DNA of 64,000 bases from Streptomyces sp. NRRL F-6676 (GCF_000725625.1 NZ_JOHS01000047.1:1-64000), one strand, 5' to 3'. Positions 35,289-43,731 are shown, numbered from the stretch's first letter. Numbers and translations are program-made. Notes: generated by a model from the sequence alone, not told the origin.

Positions 35289-35957
35289 GTGTTCGACTTT
35301 CTTGAAGGCTACGACGTCCTCGCGGCGTTCTGGGTGACGGTGAAGCTGACCTTCTTCTCCGCCCTGGGCTCGCTGATCCTGGGCACCCTGCTGGCCGGTA
35401 TGCGGGTCAGCCCGGTGCCGCTCATGCGCGGTTTCGGCACGTTCTATGTGAACACCGTCCGCAACATCCCTCTCACCGTCATCATCGTTTTCTCGTCCCT
35501 CGGCCTCGCCGACGTCTTCGGCATGACCCTCGGCGCGCCCGACGACTTCGACGCGCTGGCCTACCGGCTCTCCATCCTCGGCCTGAGCCTCTACACGGCG
35601 GCGTTCGTCTGCGAGGCGCTGCGGTCCGGCATCAACACCGTGCCGATGGGACAGGCGGAGGCGGCCCGGGCCCTGGGGCTGAACTTCACCCAGGTCCTCA
35701 CCCTGATCGTGCTCCCCCAGGCGTTCCGCACGGTGATCGTCCCCCTGGGCAACGTGCTGATCGCCCTGACCAAGAACACCACGGTCGCGGCGGCCATCGG
35801 TGTGGGCGAGGCGGCCCTGCTGATGAAGGACATGATCGAGAACGAGGCGCAACTGCTGCTCATCTCGCTCATCTTCGCCCTCGGCTTCGTGGTCCTCACG
35901 CTGCCGACGGGTCTGATCTTCGGTTGGCTCGGCAAGCGCCTGGCGGTGAAGCGATGA
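35289..35957 (+). CDS. gluC: Glutamate ABC transporter permease subunit 1
   Basis: A 222-residue inner-membrane permease of the HisM/QP family that forms the channel with GluD. About five membrane helices are visible, and the EAA loop reads MGQAEAARALGLNFTQVLTL (about 120-140), which docks GluA. GTG at 35289 (FDFLEGYDVL...) was preferred because GGGAG lies just before it and homologues begin MFDFLEGYD. GTG at 35271 (MEAREIVFDF) is the alternative, with no ribosome site. Its stop overlaps the gluD start as ATGA, so the two subunits are translationally coupled. Confidence 0.9.
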   Translation: MFDFLEGYDVLAAFWVTVKLTFFSALGSLILGTLLAGMRVSPVPLMRGFGTFYVNTVRNIPLTVIIVFSSLGLADVFGMTLGAPDDFDALAYRLSILGLSLYTAAFVCEALRSGINTVPMGQAEAARALGLNFTQVLTLIVLPQAFRTVIVPLGNVLIALTKNTTVAAAIGVGEAALLMKDMIENEAQLLLISLIFALGFVVLTLPTGLIFGWLGKRLAVKR

Positions 35958-36880
35958 GTTCCGTCCTGTACGACACGCCCGGCCCCCGGGCGAAGCAGCG
36001 CAACATCATCTACACGGTCGTCTTCGTCGTCCTCCTCGGCCTGCTGCTGTGGTGGGTCTGGCAGCAGCTGGACGACAACGGCCAGCTCGACTGGGCCAAG
36101 TGGAAGCCGTTCACGCTGTCGACCAGCTGGACGACGTATCTGCTGCCCGGTCTCGGCGAGACCCTCAAGGCCGCAGCGCTGTCCATGGTGATCGCGCTGC
36201 CGCTGGGCGCGCTGTTCGGCATCGCGCGGCTCTCCGACCACGTGTGGGTCCGGGTGCCGGCGGGGGTGATCGTGGAGTTCTTCCGCTCCATCCCCGTGCT
36301 GCTGATGATGGTCTTCGCCAACCAGTTCTATGTGCAGTCCACGGACCTCAGCAGTGACACCCGTCCGCTCTACGCGGTCGTCACGGGCCTGGTGCTCTAC
36401 AACGCCTCCGTCCTCGCGGAGATCGTCCGGGCGGGCATCCTGTCGCTGCCCAAGGGCCAGGCGGAGGCCTCGCACGCGATCGGTCTGCGCAAGTACCAGA
36501 CCATGACGTCGATCCTGCTGCCGCAGGCGGTCACGGCGATGCTGCCGGCGATCGTCAGCCAGCTCGTCGTCATCCTGAAGGACACCGCGCTCGGCGGCGC
36601 GATGCTGAACTTCACGGAGCTGCTGTCCGCCCGCAAGACGCTGGCCGCCTTCTACGCCAACGTCATCCCCAGCTTCATCGTGGTGGGCCTGATCTACATC
36701 GTGCTCAACCTCGCTCTCACCACCTTCGCGAGCTGGCTGGAGCGGCGGCTGCGGCGCAGCAAGCGCGGCACGGGCACGGTGCTGGGCGCGGAGGACGTCG
36801 AGGAGCTGAACGCGGCGGAGCTCGGCAGCGTGGTCGGTGCCGGGGTCGGTGGTGCCGCCGACGATGTCGGCAAGAGGTGA
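35954..36880 (+). CDS. gluD: Glutamate ABC transporter permease subunit 2
   Basis: A 308-residue partner permease. One N-terminal helix (about 20-40) precedes the transporter domain (about 75-280) with the EAA loop KGQAEASHAIGLRKYQTM. The last about 35 residues are a hydrophilic Glu/Gly-rich cytoplasmic tail. The ATG at 35954 overlaps the gluC stop (ATGA). It is the last gene of gluABCD, and a terminator lies at 36901-36932. Confidence 0.93.
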   Translation: MSSVLYDTPGPRAKQRNIIYTVVFVVLLGLLLWWVWQQLDDNGQLDWAKWKPFTLSTSWTTYLLPGLGETLKAAALSMVIALPLGALFGIARLSDHVWVRVPAGVIVEFFRSIPVLLMMVFANQFYVQSTDLSSDTRPLYAVVTGLVLYNASVLAEIVRAGILSLPKGQAEASHAIGLRKYQTMTSILLPQAVTAMLPAIVSQLVVILKDTALGGAMLNFTELLSARKTLAAFYANVIPSFIVVGLIYIVLNLALTTFASWLERRLRRSKRGTGTVLGAEDVEELNAAELGSVVGAGVGGAADDVGKR

Positions 36881-36900
36881 CGACCGGTCACCGTACGTGA

Positions 36901-36932
36901 ACGAGGCCCGCCGGGGAACCGGCGGGCCTCGT
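36901..36932 (+). terminator. Terminator of gluABCD
   Basis: A perfect 14-bp stem, ACGAGGCCCGCCGG / CCGGCGGGCCTCGT, with a GGAA tetraloop lies 20 bp after gluD. Confidence 0.88.
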
Positions 36933-37099
36933 CGTGCGTTTCCCCGGTGACTCTGACCCACTTGGCGGCACGGCGGGGGCCGGGATGATCACGGCCGAGT
37001 CCGTCGCTTGACGCGGACAGCGGCAATGGGTTGCATACGTTCTGTGATCGTGCACCCCGCTCCACCTGCCTGTTCCCGTCCGTTCCCGAGGACTTCGTC

Positions 37100-38881
37100 A
37101 TGGGCGGGGGGCGCGGCGCCGTGGACCCGGTGATCATCGTCGGCGCAGGGCCCGTGGGGCTGGCCCTGGCACTCGCGCTGGCCCGCCAGGAGGTCCCCTC
37201 CGTGGTCCTCGACGACGGCCCGGGCAAGGACGAACCCCGGCTCGCCCGCACCGCCGTGCTGCGCGAGGACACCACCGCGCTCGTCGAACGCCTGACCGGC
37301 GCGCCGCTCACCGGGGCGGGCGTCCGCTGGAGCGGCTGGCGGTCGATGCGGCGGAAGCAGGTGATGCGGCGGGTGGTGTTCGAGGGCGCGGGCGAGGAGG
37401 CGTCCGACGGCGGATACGGGGGCGCGCTCGACGGCGGGCTCGGGGGCGGGCACGGCGGCGCGTTCGGGGGCGGGCACGGCGGCGCGTTCGGGGGCGTCGA
37501 GGACGCGCGGGGTGGCCCGGCCGAGGATTCCCCCGAGCCCCGCGGTGCCGAGGCCGCCGGACCCGCTCCCCTGCACCTCGCCCAGCACGTCCTGACCGGC
37601 GTCCTGCGGGCGGCGCTCGCCCGGGAGCCGCTGGTGAAGGTGGCGGTGGAGAGCCGGCTGGACGGCGTCGAACAGGACACGTCGGGCGTCACGGCACACA
37701 CCCGGGGCCCCAAGGGCACCTGGTGGCGCGGGAGTTACCTGGTCGGCTGCGACGGCCCGCGCTCCACCGTCCGCAAACTCCAGGACATCCGTTTCCCGGG
37801 GCGCACGGCCGTCGAGCGGTACGCCGTCGCGGCCCTGCGCACCGAACTCCCGTGGAGCGGCGAAGCGTTGCTGCACCGCCTGCCGCCATGGCGCACCGCG
37901 GGCCCCTCGGCCGGCGAGGTCACCGCACGGCCGCTGCCCGAGGGGGTGTGGCGGCTGGACTGGCTGCTGCCGCCCGGCAAGGAACTGGTGACGCCGGAGC
38001 TGCTGGTCGGCCGCATCCGCGAGACGCTCACCGGCTGGACCGGCAACGCCACACCGGCGTACGAGCTCCTGGACACCGGCGTGCACACCGTGCACCACCG
38101 GCTCGCGCGCCGCTGGCGCGCCGACCGGGTCTTCCTCGCCGGGGACGCCGCGCATCTGCTCGGCGCACTCGGCACACAGGGGCTGGACGAGGGGCTGCGG
38201 GACACGGACAACCTCGCCTGGAAACTGGCGGCCGCCTGGCACCACCCGAACGGCTCGCGCGAGGCTCTCCTCGACAGCTACCAGGAGGAACGGCGCGCGG
38301 TCGTCTCCGCCCGGCTGCGCGCCGCCGACCAGGTGCTTCCGGTACTGCGCGGCGGTCGGGGCCTGCGGTCGTACGTCCCCGGGTCCGGGCGCGGCCACGA
38401 CGCGCTGCTCGCCGACGGCCACCTGGGGCGGGGTCCGCTGGGCGGCCCCGGCGCCTACACCGGCTCGCCCCTGGCGGCGCCGGACGACGAGGCCACCGTG
38501 CCGGTGGGCACGCCGCCGGGGGCGCCGGTGGTCGACGTGACGGTGACGGCGGAGGACGGCACGTTCGTACGGCTGCGGGACCGGCTGGGGCGCGGGGCGC
38601 TGCTGGTGGTACTCGTCGCTCCGGGCACCGGGGTGTGGGAGCGGCGGCACTGGATGTCGGCCGGGATCATGCCGAGGCTCGCGGCGGCGGTGACGGCACT
38701 GCCGTACCGCGCGGAGCTCCTGGTCACCGAGAGCTATCCGGGTGCCGCCCCCCACACGGTCCTCCTGATCCGCCCCGACGGCCACCTCGTCACCGCCCTG
38801 GCGGGCGTCCACCCCGCCGCGCTCTACACGGCCACGGCAACGGCCCTGGCCGCCCAGGAACCCACTCCGCACACGACCTGA
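37100..38881 (+). CDS. FAD-dependent aromatic monooxygenase (PHBH/TetX-like)
   Basis: A 593-residue class A flavoprotein hydroxylase. Landmarks are the dinucleotide fold VGAGPVGLALALALARQ (about 14-30), a DG-like motif in VGCDGPRSTVRKL and the second FAD motif GDAAHLLGALGTQGLDEGLR (about 350-370). The C-terminal thioredoxin-like extension (about 470-593) resembles those of phenol and MhpA-type hydroxylases. Between the first motif and the body lies a Gly/Ala/His-rich insertion (about 115-145), encoded partly by two exact 24-bp repeats at 37442-37489. The substrate is unknown and no pathway genes adjoin. The ATG at 37100 has GAGGA 7 bp upstream; a TTG at 37031 is less likely. Confidence 0.86.
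   Translation: MGGGRGAVDPVIIVGAGPVGLALALALARQEVPSVVLDDGPGKDEPRLARTAVLREDTTALVERLTGAPLTGAGVRWSGWRSMRRKQVMRRVVFEGAGEEASDGGYGGALDGGLGGGHGGAFGGGHGGAFGGVEDARGGPAEDSPEPRGAEAAGPAPLHLAQHVLTGVLRAALAREPLVKVAVESRLDGVEQDTSGVTAHTRGPKGTWWRGSYLVGCDGPRSTVRKLQDIRFPGRTAVERYAVAALRTELPWSGEALLHRLPPWRTAGPSAGEVTARPLPEGVWRLDWLLPPGKELVTPELLVGRIRETLTGWTGNATPAYELLDTGVHTVHHRLARRWRADRVFLAGDAAHLLGALGTQGLDEGLRDTDNLAWKLAAAWHHPNGSREALLDSYQEERRAVVSARLRAADQVLPVLRGGRGLRSYVPGSGRGHDALLADGHLGRGPLGGPGAYTGSPLAAPDDEATVPVGTPPGAPVVDVTVTAEDGTFVRLRDRLGRGALLVVLVAPGTGVWERRHWMSAGIMPRLAAAVTALPYRAELLVTESYPGAAPHTVLLIRPDGHLVTALAGVHPAALYTATATALAAQEPTPHTT
37442..37489. repeat. 24-bp coding repeat in the FAD monooxygenase gene
   Basis: Two exact tandem units beginning GGGGGCGGGCACGGCGGCGC encode GGGHGGAF twice, with degenerate flanking copies (GGLGGG, GGYGGAL). 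Confidence 0.82.
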
Positions 38882-39405
38882 CGGACGGTGCGGGGGGCTC
38901 CGCCCGGGAGCGGTGGGGGACGCGCCCCATCAGGGGCGCGGGGAACCGCGCGCCCAGCCACGACACCCCCGCACCCGCCATCGCACCCCAAGTCCCCCGC
39001 CCCTCCGGGGGACTTGGGGGCAGAGCCCCCTCGGGACGGGGGGCTGGAGCCCCCGCGGGACCGGGGGCGGAGCCCCATGGCGTCCCGGGGGGGGCAGAGC
39101 CCCGCACATTCTTTCGGGGGTGCAGGGGGCGCAGCCCCCGTGCAGGGGTGCAGGGGGCGCAGCCCCCGTGCAGGGGTGCAGGGGGCGGAGCCCCCGCGGG
39201 ACCGGGGGCGGAGCCCCACGGCGTCCCGGGGGGGCAGAGCCCCCGCACGTTCTTTCGGGGGTGCATGGGCCGCAGCCCCTGCGCAGGGGTGCAGGGGGCG
39301 CAGCCCCCGCGTAGGGGGCCCGGGGGCGGAGCCCCCGGTGGGGTCGAAGGGGCGGAGCCCCTGGAGGACGGGAAGGGTAGGGGCGGCGGGGGCGAAACAC
39401 CCCCG
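38882..39405 (-). repeat. Dispersed GC-rich intergenic repeat, copy E (expanded, reverse orientation)
   Basis: Reads as the reverse of copy A: AGGGGCGCGGGGAACCGCGC near 38933, many GGGGGCGCAGCCCCC or GGGGGCGGAGCCCCC hairpins, and a closing GACGGGAAGGGTAGGGGCGG arm with GGGGGCGAAAC at about 39368-39400. Inside, a 141-bp block is duplicated (39057-39197 and 39198-39338). No gene is credible in this stretch. Confidence 0.7.
39057..39338. repeat. 141-bp tandem duplication
   Basis: GGGACCGGGGGCGGAGCCCC starts at 39057 and again at 39198. Both units continue through GGCGTCCCGGGGGG, GCAGAGCCCC, CTTTCGGGGGTGCA and GGGGGCGCAGCCCC with scattered changes. Confidence 0.78.
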
Positions 39406-39464
39406 AAACAACACTCCGCACCCCGGAATTGACCACCCGCCGCCCCCATGGTGTACTCCCGACC

Positions 39465-39551
39465 ATGACCGACACCTGCGTACGCCTCTGGCGGAGGGTC
39501 CACATGGACCTCGTCCGCTACGCAGGCTGCGTATGTAGCCCGTCCTGCTGA
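39465..39551 (+). CDS. Cysteine-rich leader peptide (28 aa), putative attenuator
   Basis: A 28-codon reading frame translating as MTDTCVRLWRRVHMDLVRYA followed by GCVCSPSC and a stop. It has the MT-x-RLWRRVHMDLxR signature of short actinobacterial leader peptides found ahead of sulfur genes, with three of its four cysteines clustered in the last seven codons. It starts 133 bp before the cysteine dioxygenase gene. Ribosome stalling at Cys codons would report cysteine scarcity and could switch expression of the downstream pair. No clear terminator hairpin was resolved in the 132 bp that follow. The peptide itself probably has no other function. Confidence 0.8.
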   Translation: MTDTCVRLWRRVHMDLVRYAGCVCSPSC

Positions 39552-39683
39552 ACCACACCCCCCTTCCGGCCGGTCCCCCCGGCCCCCGGTTCACCCCCGG
39601 CTCCCCATTGCCGCGTACCCACGCCCCCGCAGGGCCACCACGCGTACCCCGGAGAGCCCCGGACTCCTCAGGACGGTCCCGCG

Positions 39684-40235
39684 ATGTCTGCAACCCCTTC
39701 TTCCGCCACCAGCTCCCTCACCTCCCACGCCCCCACCCCCACACCCCCCACCCAGGCCGAACTCCTCGACTTCGTCCACCGCACCGCCGCCGACACAGAA
39801 CTGATCGACTCCCTCCCCCTCGACCCGGAGGGCCGCACCTGGATCCGCCTCGACGGCCCCGGCGGCAGCGAGGCCTGGCTGATCGGCTGGCCCCCCGGCA
39901 CCGGCACCGGCTGGCACGACCACGCCGACTCGGTCGGCGCCTTCCTCACCGCCCGCGGCGAGTTGAAGGAGAACGCGCTCGCCGCCCGACTGCCCACCGA
40001 CGGCTGGAAGACCCTCGAACTGACCGAGGACGTCGACCGCGAGCGCCGGCTGCCGGCCGGCAAGGGCCGCGCCTTCGGCCGCCACCACGTGCACGAGGTG
40101 CTCAACGAGTCCGCCGACGCCCACGCCGTCTCCGTCCACGCCTACTACCCGCCCCTGCCGCGCATCCGCCGCTACTCCCGCTCGGGCCACGTCCTGCGCC
40201 TGGAGCAGGTCGAGAGCCCGGAGGACTGGCAGTGA
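39684..40235 (+). CDS. Cysteine dioxygenase (cupin family)
   Basis: A 183-residue cupin enzyme expected to oxidise L-cysteine to cysteine sulfinate with Fe(II) and O2, lowering excess cysteine. The metal site is read as GWHDHADSVGAFLTARGELK (about 73-92; two His) and the third His in the later HHVHEVLNES region (about 133-142). The SVHAYYPPL segment is typical of bacterial type I cysteine dioxygenases. The first about 25 residues are Ser/Thr/Pro-rich. It follows the cysteine-coding leader peptide and overlaps the rhodanese gene by GTGA, so both are coupled in sulfur metabolism. Confidence 0.88.
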   Translation: MSATPSSATSSLTSHAPTPTPPTQAELLDFVHRTAADTELIDSLPLDPEGRTWIRLDGPGGSEAWLIGWPPGTGTGWHDHADSVGAFLTARGELKENALAARLPTDGWKTLELTEDVDRERRLPAGKGRAFGRHHVHEVLNESADAHAVSVHAYYPPLPRIRRYSRSGHVLRLEQVESPEDWQ

Positions 40236-40702
40236 GTCCCAGCCGTCCCTCCGCCGACCACGGCCTCAGCCGCCCGCAACCGCCCCTCGGCATCGACGAG
40301 TTGCTGGACCGGGTCCGCGCGGACCTGGACCGGGTCGAACCCCGGCGGGCCCACGAGGAGGCGCAGTCGGCCGGCACCCTGCTGGTCGACATCCGCTACG
40401 CCGCCCTGCGCGACCGTGACGGCCTCGTCCCCGGCGCCGTCATCGTCGAGCGCAACGAACTGGAATGGCGCCTGGACCCCACCGGCAGCCACCGCATCCC
40501 GGAGGCCACCGGCCACGACCTGCGCGTGATCGTCTTCTGCAACGAGGGCTACGCCTCCAGTCTGGCCGCCGCGTCCCTGCGCCGACTCGGCCTCCACCGC
40601 GCCACCGACCTGACAGGCGGCTTCCAGGCCTGGCGCGCCGAGGGCCTGCCGGTGACGTTCGCCCCAGGACGTCCCCCCACGGCCCCCGTGCAACCCCACT
40701 GA
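40232..40702 (+). CDS. Rhodanese-like sulfurtransferase
   Basis: A 156-residue single-domain rhodanese. Catalytic Cys103 sits in VIVFCNEGYASSLAA, the usual active-site loop start, with LVDIRYAALRDRDGLVPGA as the N-terminal rhodanese motif and GGFQAWRAEGLP as the closing motif. It should accept sulfane sulfur as a Cys persulfide and pass it to a thiol acceptor. The GTG at 40232 overlaps the stop of the cysteine dioxygenase gene (GTGA). The pairing suggests joint disposal of excess cysteine sulfur; this is an inference from operon structure. Confidence 0.9.
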   Translation: MSPSRPSADHGLSRPQPPLGIDELLDRVRADLDRVEPRRAHEEAQSAGTLLVDIRYAALRDRDGLVPGAVIVERNELEWRLDPTGSHRIPEATGHDLRVIVFCNEGYASSLAAASLRRLGLHRATDLTGGFQAWRAEGLPVTFAPGRPPTAPVQPH

Positions 40703-40714
40703 GCCGATTGCCCC

Positions 40715-40759
40715 GACCCCGCCCGGCGCCCGCGCCCCGGCCCCGGCCCCGGGCGGGTC
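40715..40759. terminator. Possible terminator between rhodanese gene and recX
   Basis: GACCCCGCCCGG pairs with CCGGGCGGGTC (one bulged C) around a long GC-rich loop in the convergent gap. The pairing is weak, because the loop is about 22 nt. Confidence 0.4.
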
Positions 40760-40867
40760 GAGGTGGAACCGCCCCTCGCCAGGCACCCGCCCCAGCCGAC
40801 TCAGCCCCCCTTGTCCCCCTCGCCTCTCTCGTCCCCCCACGTCGCCCGTGCCCACTCGTTCACTCGT

Positions 40868-41707
40868 TCACTCGAACCCCAGATCCTCCGTCTCTTCCCC
40901 CTCCTCCTCCAGCGCCCGCCGGACCACCCGGAGGGCCATGCCCTCCGGATACCCCTTGCGGGCCAGCATCCCGGCAAGGCGGCGCAGCCGCTTGTCGCGG
41001 TCGAGTCCACGCGTCGCGCGGAGCTTGCGCGCGACCAGTTCCCGCGCCGTCTCCTCCTCCTGCTCGGCGTCGAGCTGCCCCACGGCCTCGTCGATCAGGG
41101 CCGGGGCGACCCCCTTCGTCCGGAGCTCCCGGGCGAGCGCCCGCCGCGCCAGGCCCCGGCCGTGATGCCGGGACTCCACCCAGGCGTCCGCGAACGCTCC
41201 GTCGTCGATCAGACCGACCTCCGCGAACCGGTCGAGCACGCCGTCCGCCACGTCGTCCGGGATCTCCCGCTTGCGCAGGGCGTCCGCGAGCTGTTTCCGC
41301 GTGCGCGGGGTCCCGGTGAGCAGGCGCAGACAGATCGCCCGCGCCCGCTCCTCCGGGTCCCCTGGGGACTCCCCCTGCTCGGCCCTCGACGAGGAGGAGG
41401 AGCCCCCGTCCTGTGCGGCGCCGGTCCCCTCCCCGGAACCGCGCCGTCGTCCCCGGCCCCGTCCCGCGTGCGCGCCCCCGGCCCGGCGGGCGCCACCCCG
41501 CCGCGTGCCACCGCCGCCGGCCCCGCCGGCCGGTTCGCCGCCCTCGCCGCCGGTGCCGTCCCCCGGCCCCCCGCCGGCGCCGTACGCGTGCTCGTCGTAC
41601 CCCCCGTCCCCGTCCGCGACGGGCCGGCCGCCGGCGTCACCGGTCCCCCGGCCGGAGGGCGCGGGGGGCCGGGGGGTGTACTCGGCCCACTCGGTGCGTC
41701 GTGTCAT
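40868..41707 (-). CDS. recX: RecA-regulatory protein RecX
   Basis: Inhibits RecA filament growth and strand exchange. The protein has 279 residues, but only about 118-270 form the RecX three-helix repeats (AICLRLLTGTPRTRKQLADA, GLIDDGAFADAWVESRHH, GLARRALARELRTKGV). The N-terminal about 115 residues are Gly/Ala/Arg-rich and probably disordered, longer than in most RecX. The gene starts 6 bp after the recA stop on the same strand, so it is co-transcribed and co-induced with recA. The start is ATG at 41707. Confidence 0.95.
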   Translation of the reverse strand: MTRRTEWAEYTPRPPAPSGRGTGDAGGRPVADGDGGYDEHAYGAGGGPGDGTGGEGGEPAGGAGGGGTRRGGARRAGGAHAGRGRGRRRGSGEGTGAAQDGGSSSSSRAEQGESPGDPEERARAICLRLLTGTPRTRKQLADALRKREIPDDVADGVLDRFAEVGLIDDGAFADAWVESRHHGRGLARRALARELRTKGVAPALIDEAVGQLDAEQEEETARELVARKLRATRGLDRDKRLRRLAGMLARKGYPEGMALRVVRRALEEEGEETEDLGFE

Positions 41708-41713
41708 GCTCCG

Positions 41714-42832
41714 CTACTTCGCCGCCACGGCCTTCGCCTTGCCGGCCTTGGCCGCCGGTGCGGGCACCGCCTTGGCGTCCGTCGCGGGAGGCGTCACGGC
41801 CGCGTCCGTGCCCGGCTCGGCGGCGGGCTGCTCCGGACGGACCCCGACACCCAGCTTCTCCTTGATCTTCCTCTCGATCTCGTTGGCCAGGTCGGGGTTG
41901 TCCTTCAGGAAGTTGCGCGCGTTCTCCTTGCCCTGGCCGAGCTGGTCGCCCTCGTACGTGTACCAGGCGCCGGCCTTGCGGACGAAGCCGTGTTCCACGC
42001 CCATGTCGATCAGGCCGCCCTCGCGGCTGATGCCGTGGCCGTAGAGGATGTCGAACTCGGCCTGCTTGAAGGGCGGCGCGACCTTGTTCTTGACGACCTT
42101 GCAGCGGGTGCGGTTGCCGACCGCGTCCGTGCCGTCCTTCAGGGTCTCGATGCGGCGGATGTCGATGCGCACCGAGGCGTAGAACTTCAGCGCCCGGCCA
42201 CCGGTCGTGGTCTCCGGGGAGCCGAACATCACACCGATCTTCTCGCGGAGCTGGTTGATGAAGATGGCGGTGGTCTTGGACTGGTTGAGCGCGCTGGTGA
42301 TCTTCCGCAGGGCCTGGCTCATCAGCCGGGCCTGCAAACCCACGTGGCTGTCGCCCATCTCGCCCTCGATCTCCGCGCGCGGGACGAGCGCGGCGACGGA
42401 GTCGATGACGATGAGGTCGAGGGCGCCGGAGCGGACCAGCATGTCCACGATCTCCAGGGCCTGCTCGCCGTTGTCCGGCTGGGAGAGGATCAGGTTGTCG
42501 ATGTCGACGCCCAGCTTCTTCGCGTACTCGGGGTCGAGAGCGTGCTCGGCGTCCACGAACGCGACCTGGCCGCCGGCCTTCTGCGCGTTCGCCACGGCGT
42601 GCAGGGTGAGGGTCGTCTTGCCGGAGGACTCCGGGCCGTAGATCTCCACCACCCGGCCGCGCGGCAGGCCGCCGACGCCGAGGGCCACGTCGAGCGCGGT
42701 GGATCCGGTCGGGATGACCTCGATGGGCTCGTTGGTCCGGTCACCCATGCGCATGACCGCGCCCTTGCCGAATTGTCGTTCAATCTGTGCGAGCGCGGCG
42801 TCGAGCGCCTTCTCGCGGTCGGTTCCTGCCAT
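41714..42832 (-). CDS. recA: Recombinase RecA
   Basis: Forms filaments on single-stranded DNA, drives homologous pairing and triggers LexA self-cleavage. The protein has 372 residues. The core is fully conserved: Walker [10 protein letters not shown] (66-74), [10 protein letters not shown], Walker [11 protein letters not shown], loop 1 [10 protein letters not shown], and loop 2 with [20 protein letters not shown]. The C-terminal about 40 residues are an Ala/Lys/Pro-rich tail ending KAKAVAAK, in contrast to the acidic tail of E. coli. The start is ATG at 42832. Two upstream control sites are visible, a RecA-NDp promoter (42876-42898) and a LexA box (42995-43010). It is followed by recX. Confidence 0.98.
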   Translation of the reverse strand: MAGTDREKALDAALAQIERQFGKGAVMRMGDRTNEPIEVIPTGSTALDVALGVGGLPRGRVVEIYGPESSGKTTLTLHAVANAQKAGGQVAFVDAEHALDPEYAKKLGVDIDNLILSQPDNGEQALEIVDMLVRSGALDLIVIDSVAALVPRAEIEGEMGDSHVGLQARLMSQALRKITSALNQSKTTAIFINQLREKIGVMFGSPETTTGGRALKFYASVRIDIRRIETLKDGTDAVGNRTRCKVVKNKVAPPFKQAEFDILYGHGISREGGLIDMGVEHGFVRKAGAWYTYEGDQLGQGKENARNFLKDNPDLANEIERKIKEKLGVGVRPEQPAAEPGTDAAVTPPATDAKAVPAPAAKAGKAKAVAAK

Positions 42833-42875
42833 GGGTTCCACCCGGTTCGTTTGTGTCGATCGCTTCACGTCAAAG

Positions 42876-42898
42876 ACGCTAACGCCTGCCACTGACAA
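42876..42898 (-). promoter_or_regulatory. RecA-NDp (PafBC-type, LexA-independent) promoter of recA
   Basis: The minus strand reads TTGTCAGTGGC-N6-TAGCGT, an essentially exact copy of the LexA-independent recA promoter described in mycobacteria and streptomycetes (TTGTCAGTGGC-N6-TAGggT). The -10 ends 43 nt before the recA ATG. Confidence 0.88.
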
Positions 42899-42994
42899 TG
42901 CGCCTCGACGCCGTCCGGCCTGTGGATAACTCGGGCACTTCGCCGCGAATCACACGGGCGTTCCCTCCGCCCGGCGCCCCGCCGGAGATCTCAT

Positions 42995-43010
42995 ATGAAT
43001 GGATGTTCGA
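42995..43010 (-). promoter_or_regulatory. LexA box of recA
   Basis: The minus strand reads TCGAAC-ATCC-ATTCAT. The GAACATCCATTC core is the SOS-box-like sequence described for Streptomyces recA. A -35 TTGACA lies at 43017-43022, and the box fills the spacer and overlaps a candidate -10 (TTCATA/CATATG), so LexA would block this upstream promoter. Confidence 0.75.
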
Positions 43011-43145
43011 TTTTCATGTCAAGCGCACCACGCACAACCGGCGCCCGTCGGCGGCCACGCCCCGTCCCGCTCTCCCTCCCCCGCCGCTACTCCCCCGGAC
43101 GTACGGCCGTTGCCTTCGGCCGGACGACGACCCTCCTGGCTGCGC

Positions 43146-43688
43146 ATGGCCGCCCGGACCCGTACCGTCCTGCTCGCCGTGTTCGCCGTCGACTGCGTGG
43201 TCGAGGTGGGCGGGATCACTCTCCAGGCGTGGCGCCGCGTGCCCTCGCACCTCGACACGGAGACGCCCTTCGACACGGCGGTCTCCATGACCCTCGCGGT
43301 GGGGGGCGGCATCCTGGTCGTCGTCCTGTCGGCCTTCGCCGCGGCCGCGTTCCGGCACCGGCCGACGGGTCCTGAGGGCATGGCGCCCGCGGTGCGCGCG
43401 GGGTTCGCGCTCCTGGTCGTCGGCCTGCTGTCCGGGGCTGCGATGATCGCGCGCGGCGTCCTGCCGGCGCGTACGGGACACCAGGAGGCCGCCTACCGCT
43501 CGACCGCACCGCTCAAGCCGCTGCACGGCGTCAGCCTGCACGCCGTGCTGGTGCTGCCGGCCGCGGCATGGCTGGTGTCCCGTACGTCCTGGAGCGCCCC
43601 GGTCCGGCGCCGGGCCGTACGGGCGGCGATCGCCTGCTGCACGGCAGCCGTCGTGGCCGCCGCGCTGTGGCCGCTCCTCAACCGCTGA
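43146..43688 (+). CDS. Four-helix membrane protein of unknown function
   Basis: A 180-residue integral membrane protein with four hydrophobic helices: TVLLAVFAVDCVVEVGGITL (about 7-26), MTLAVGGGILVVVLSAFAAA (about 49-68), GFALLVVGLLSGAAMIARGV and LHAVLVLPAAAWLVS, plus a C-terminal CCTAAVVAAALWPLL. No family name is recognised. ATG at 43146 was chosen as the first Met before the hydrophobic core. Its ribosome site is weak, and the open frame extends upstream into the recA regulatory DNA. It stands alone, divergent from recA and convergent with the AI-2E permease gene. Confidence 0.65.
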   Translation: MAARTRTVLLAVFAVDCVVEVGGITLQAWRRVPSHLDTETPFDTAVSMTLAVGGGILVVVLSAFAAAAFRHRPTGPEGMAPAVRAGFALLVVGLLSGAAMIARGVLPARTGHQEAAYRSTAPLKPLHGVSLHAVLVLPAAAWLVSRTSWSAPVRRRAVRAAIACCTAAVVAAALWPLLNR

Positions 43689-43731
43689 GAACCGGCCGCG
43701 CGCCGGAGAGCGTGCCCCGCCCGCGCCCCTG

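Larger units (their letters stand above)
42833..43145. other. Divergent region between recA and a membrane-protein gene
   Basis: This 313-bp stretch contains both recA promoters (42876-42898; 42995-43022). The remainder, up to the rightward ATG at 43146, shows no further recognisable site. The rightward frame stays open back to 42999, but that part overlaps the SOS box and has no protein-like character. Confidence 0.65.
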
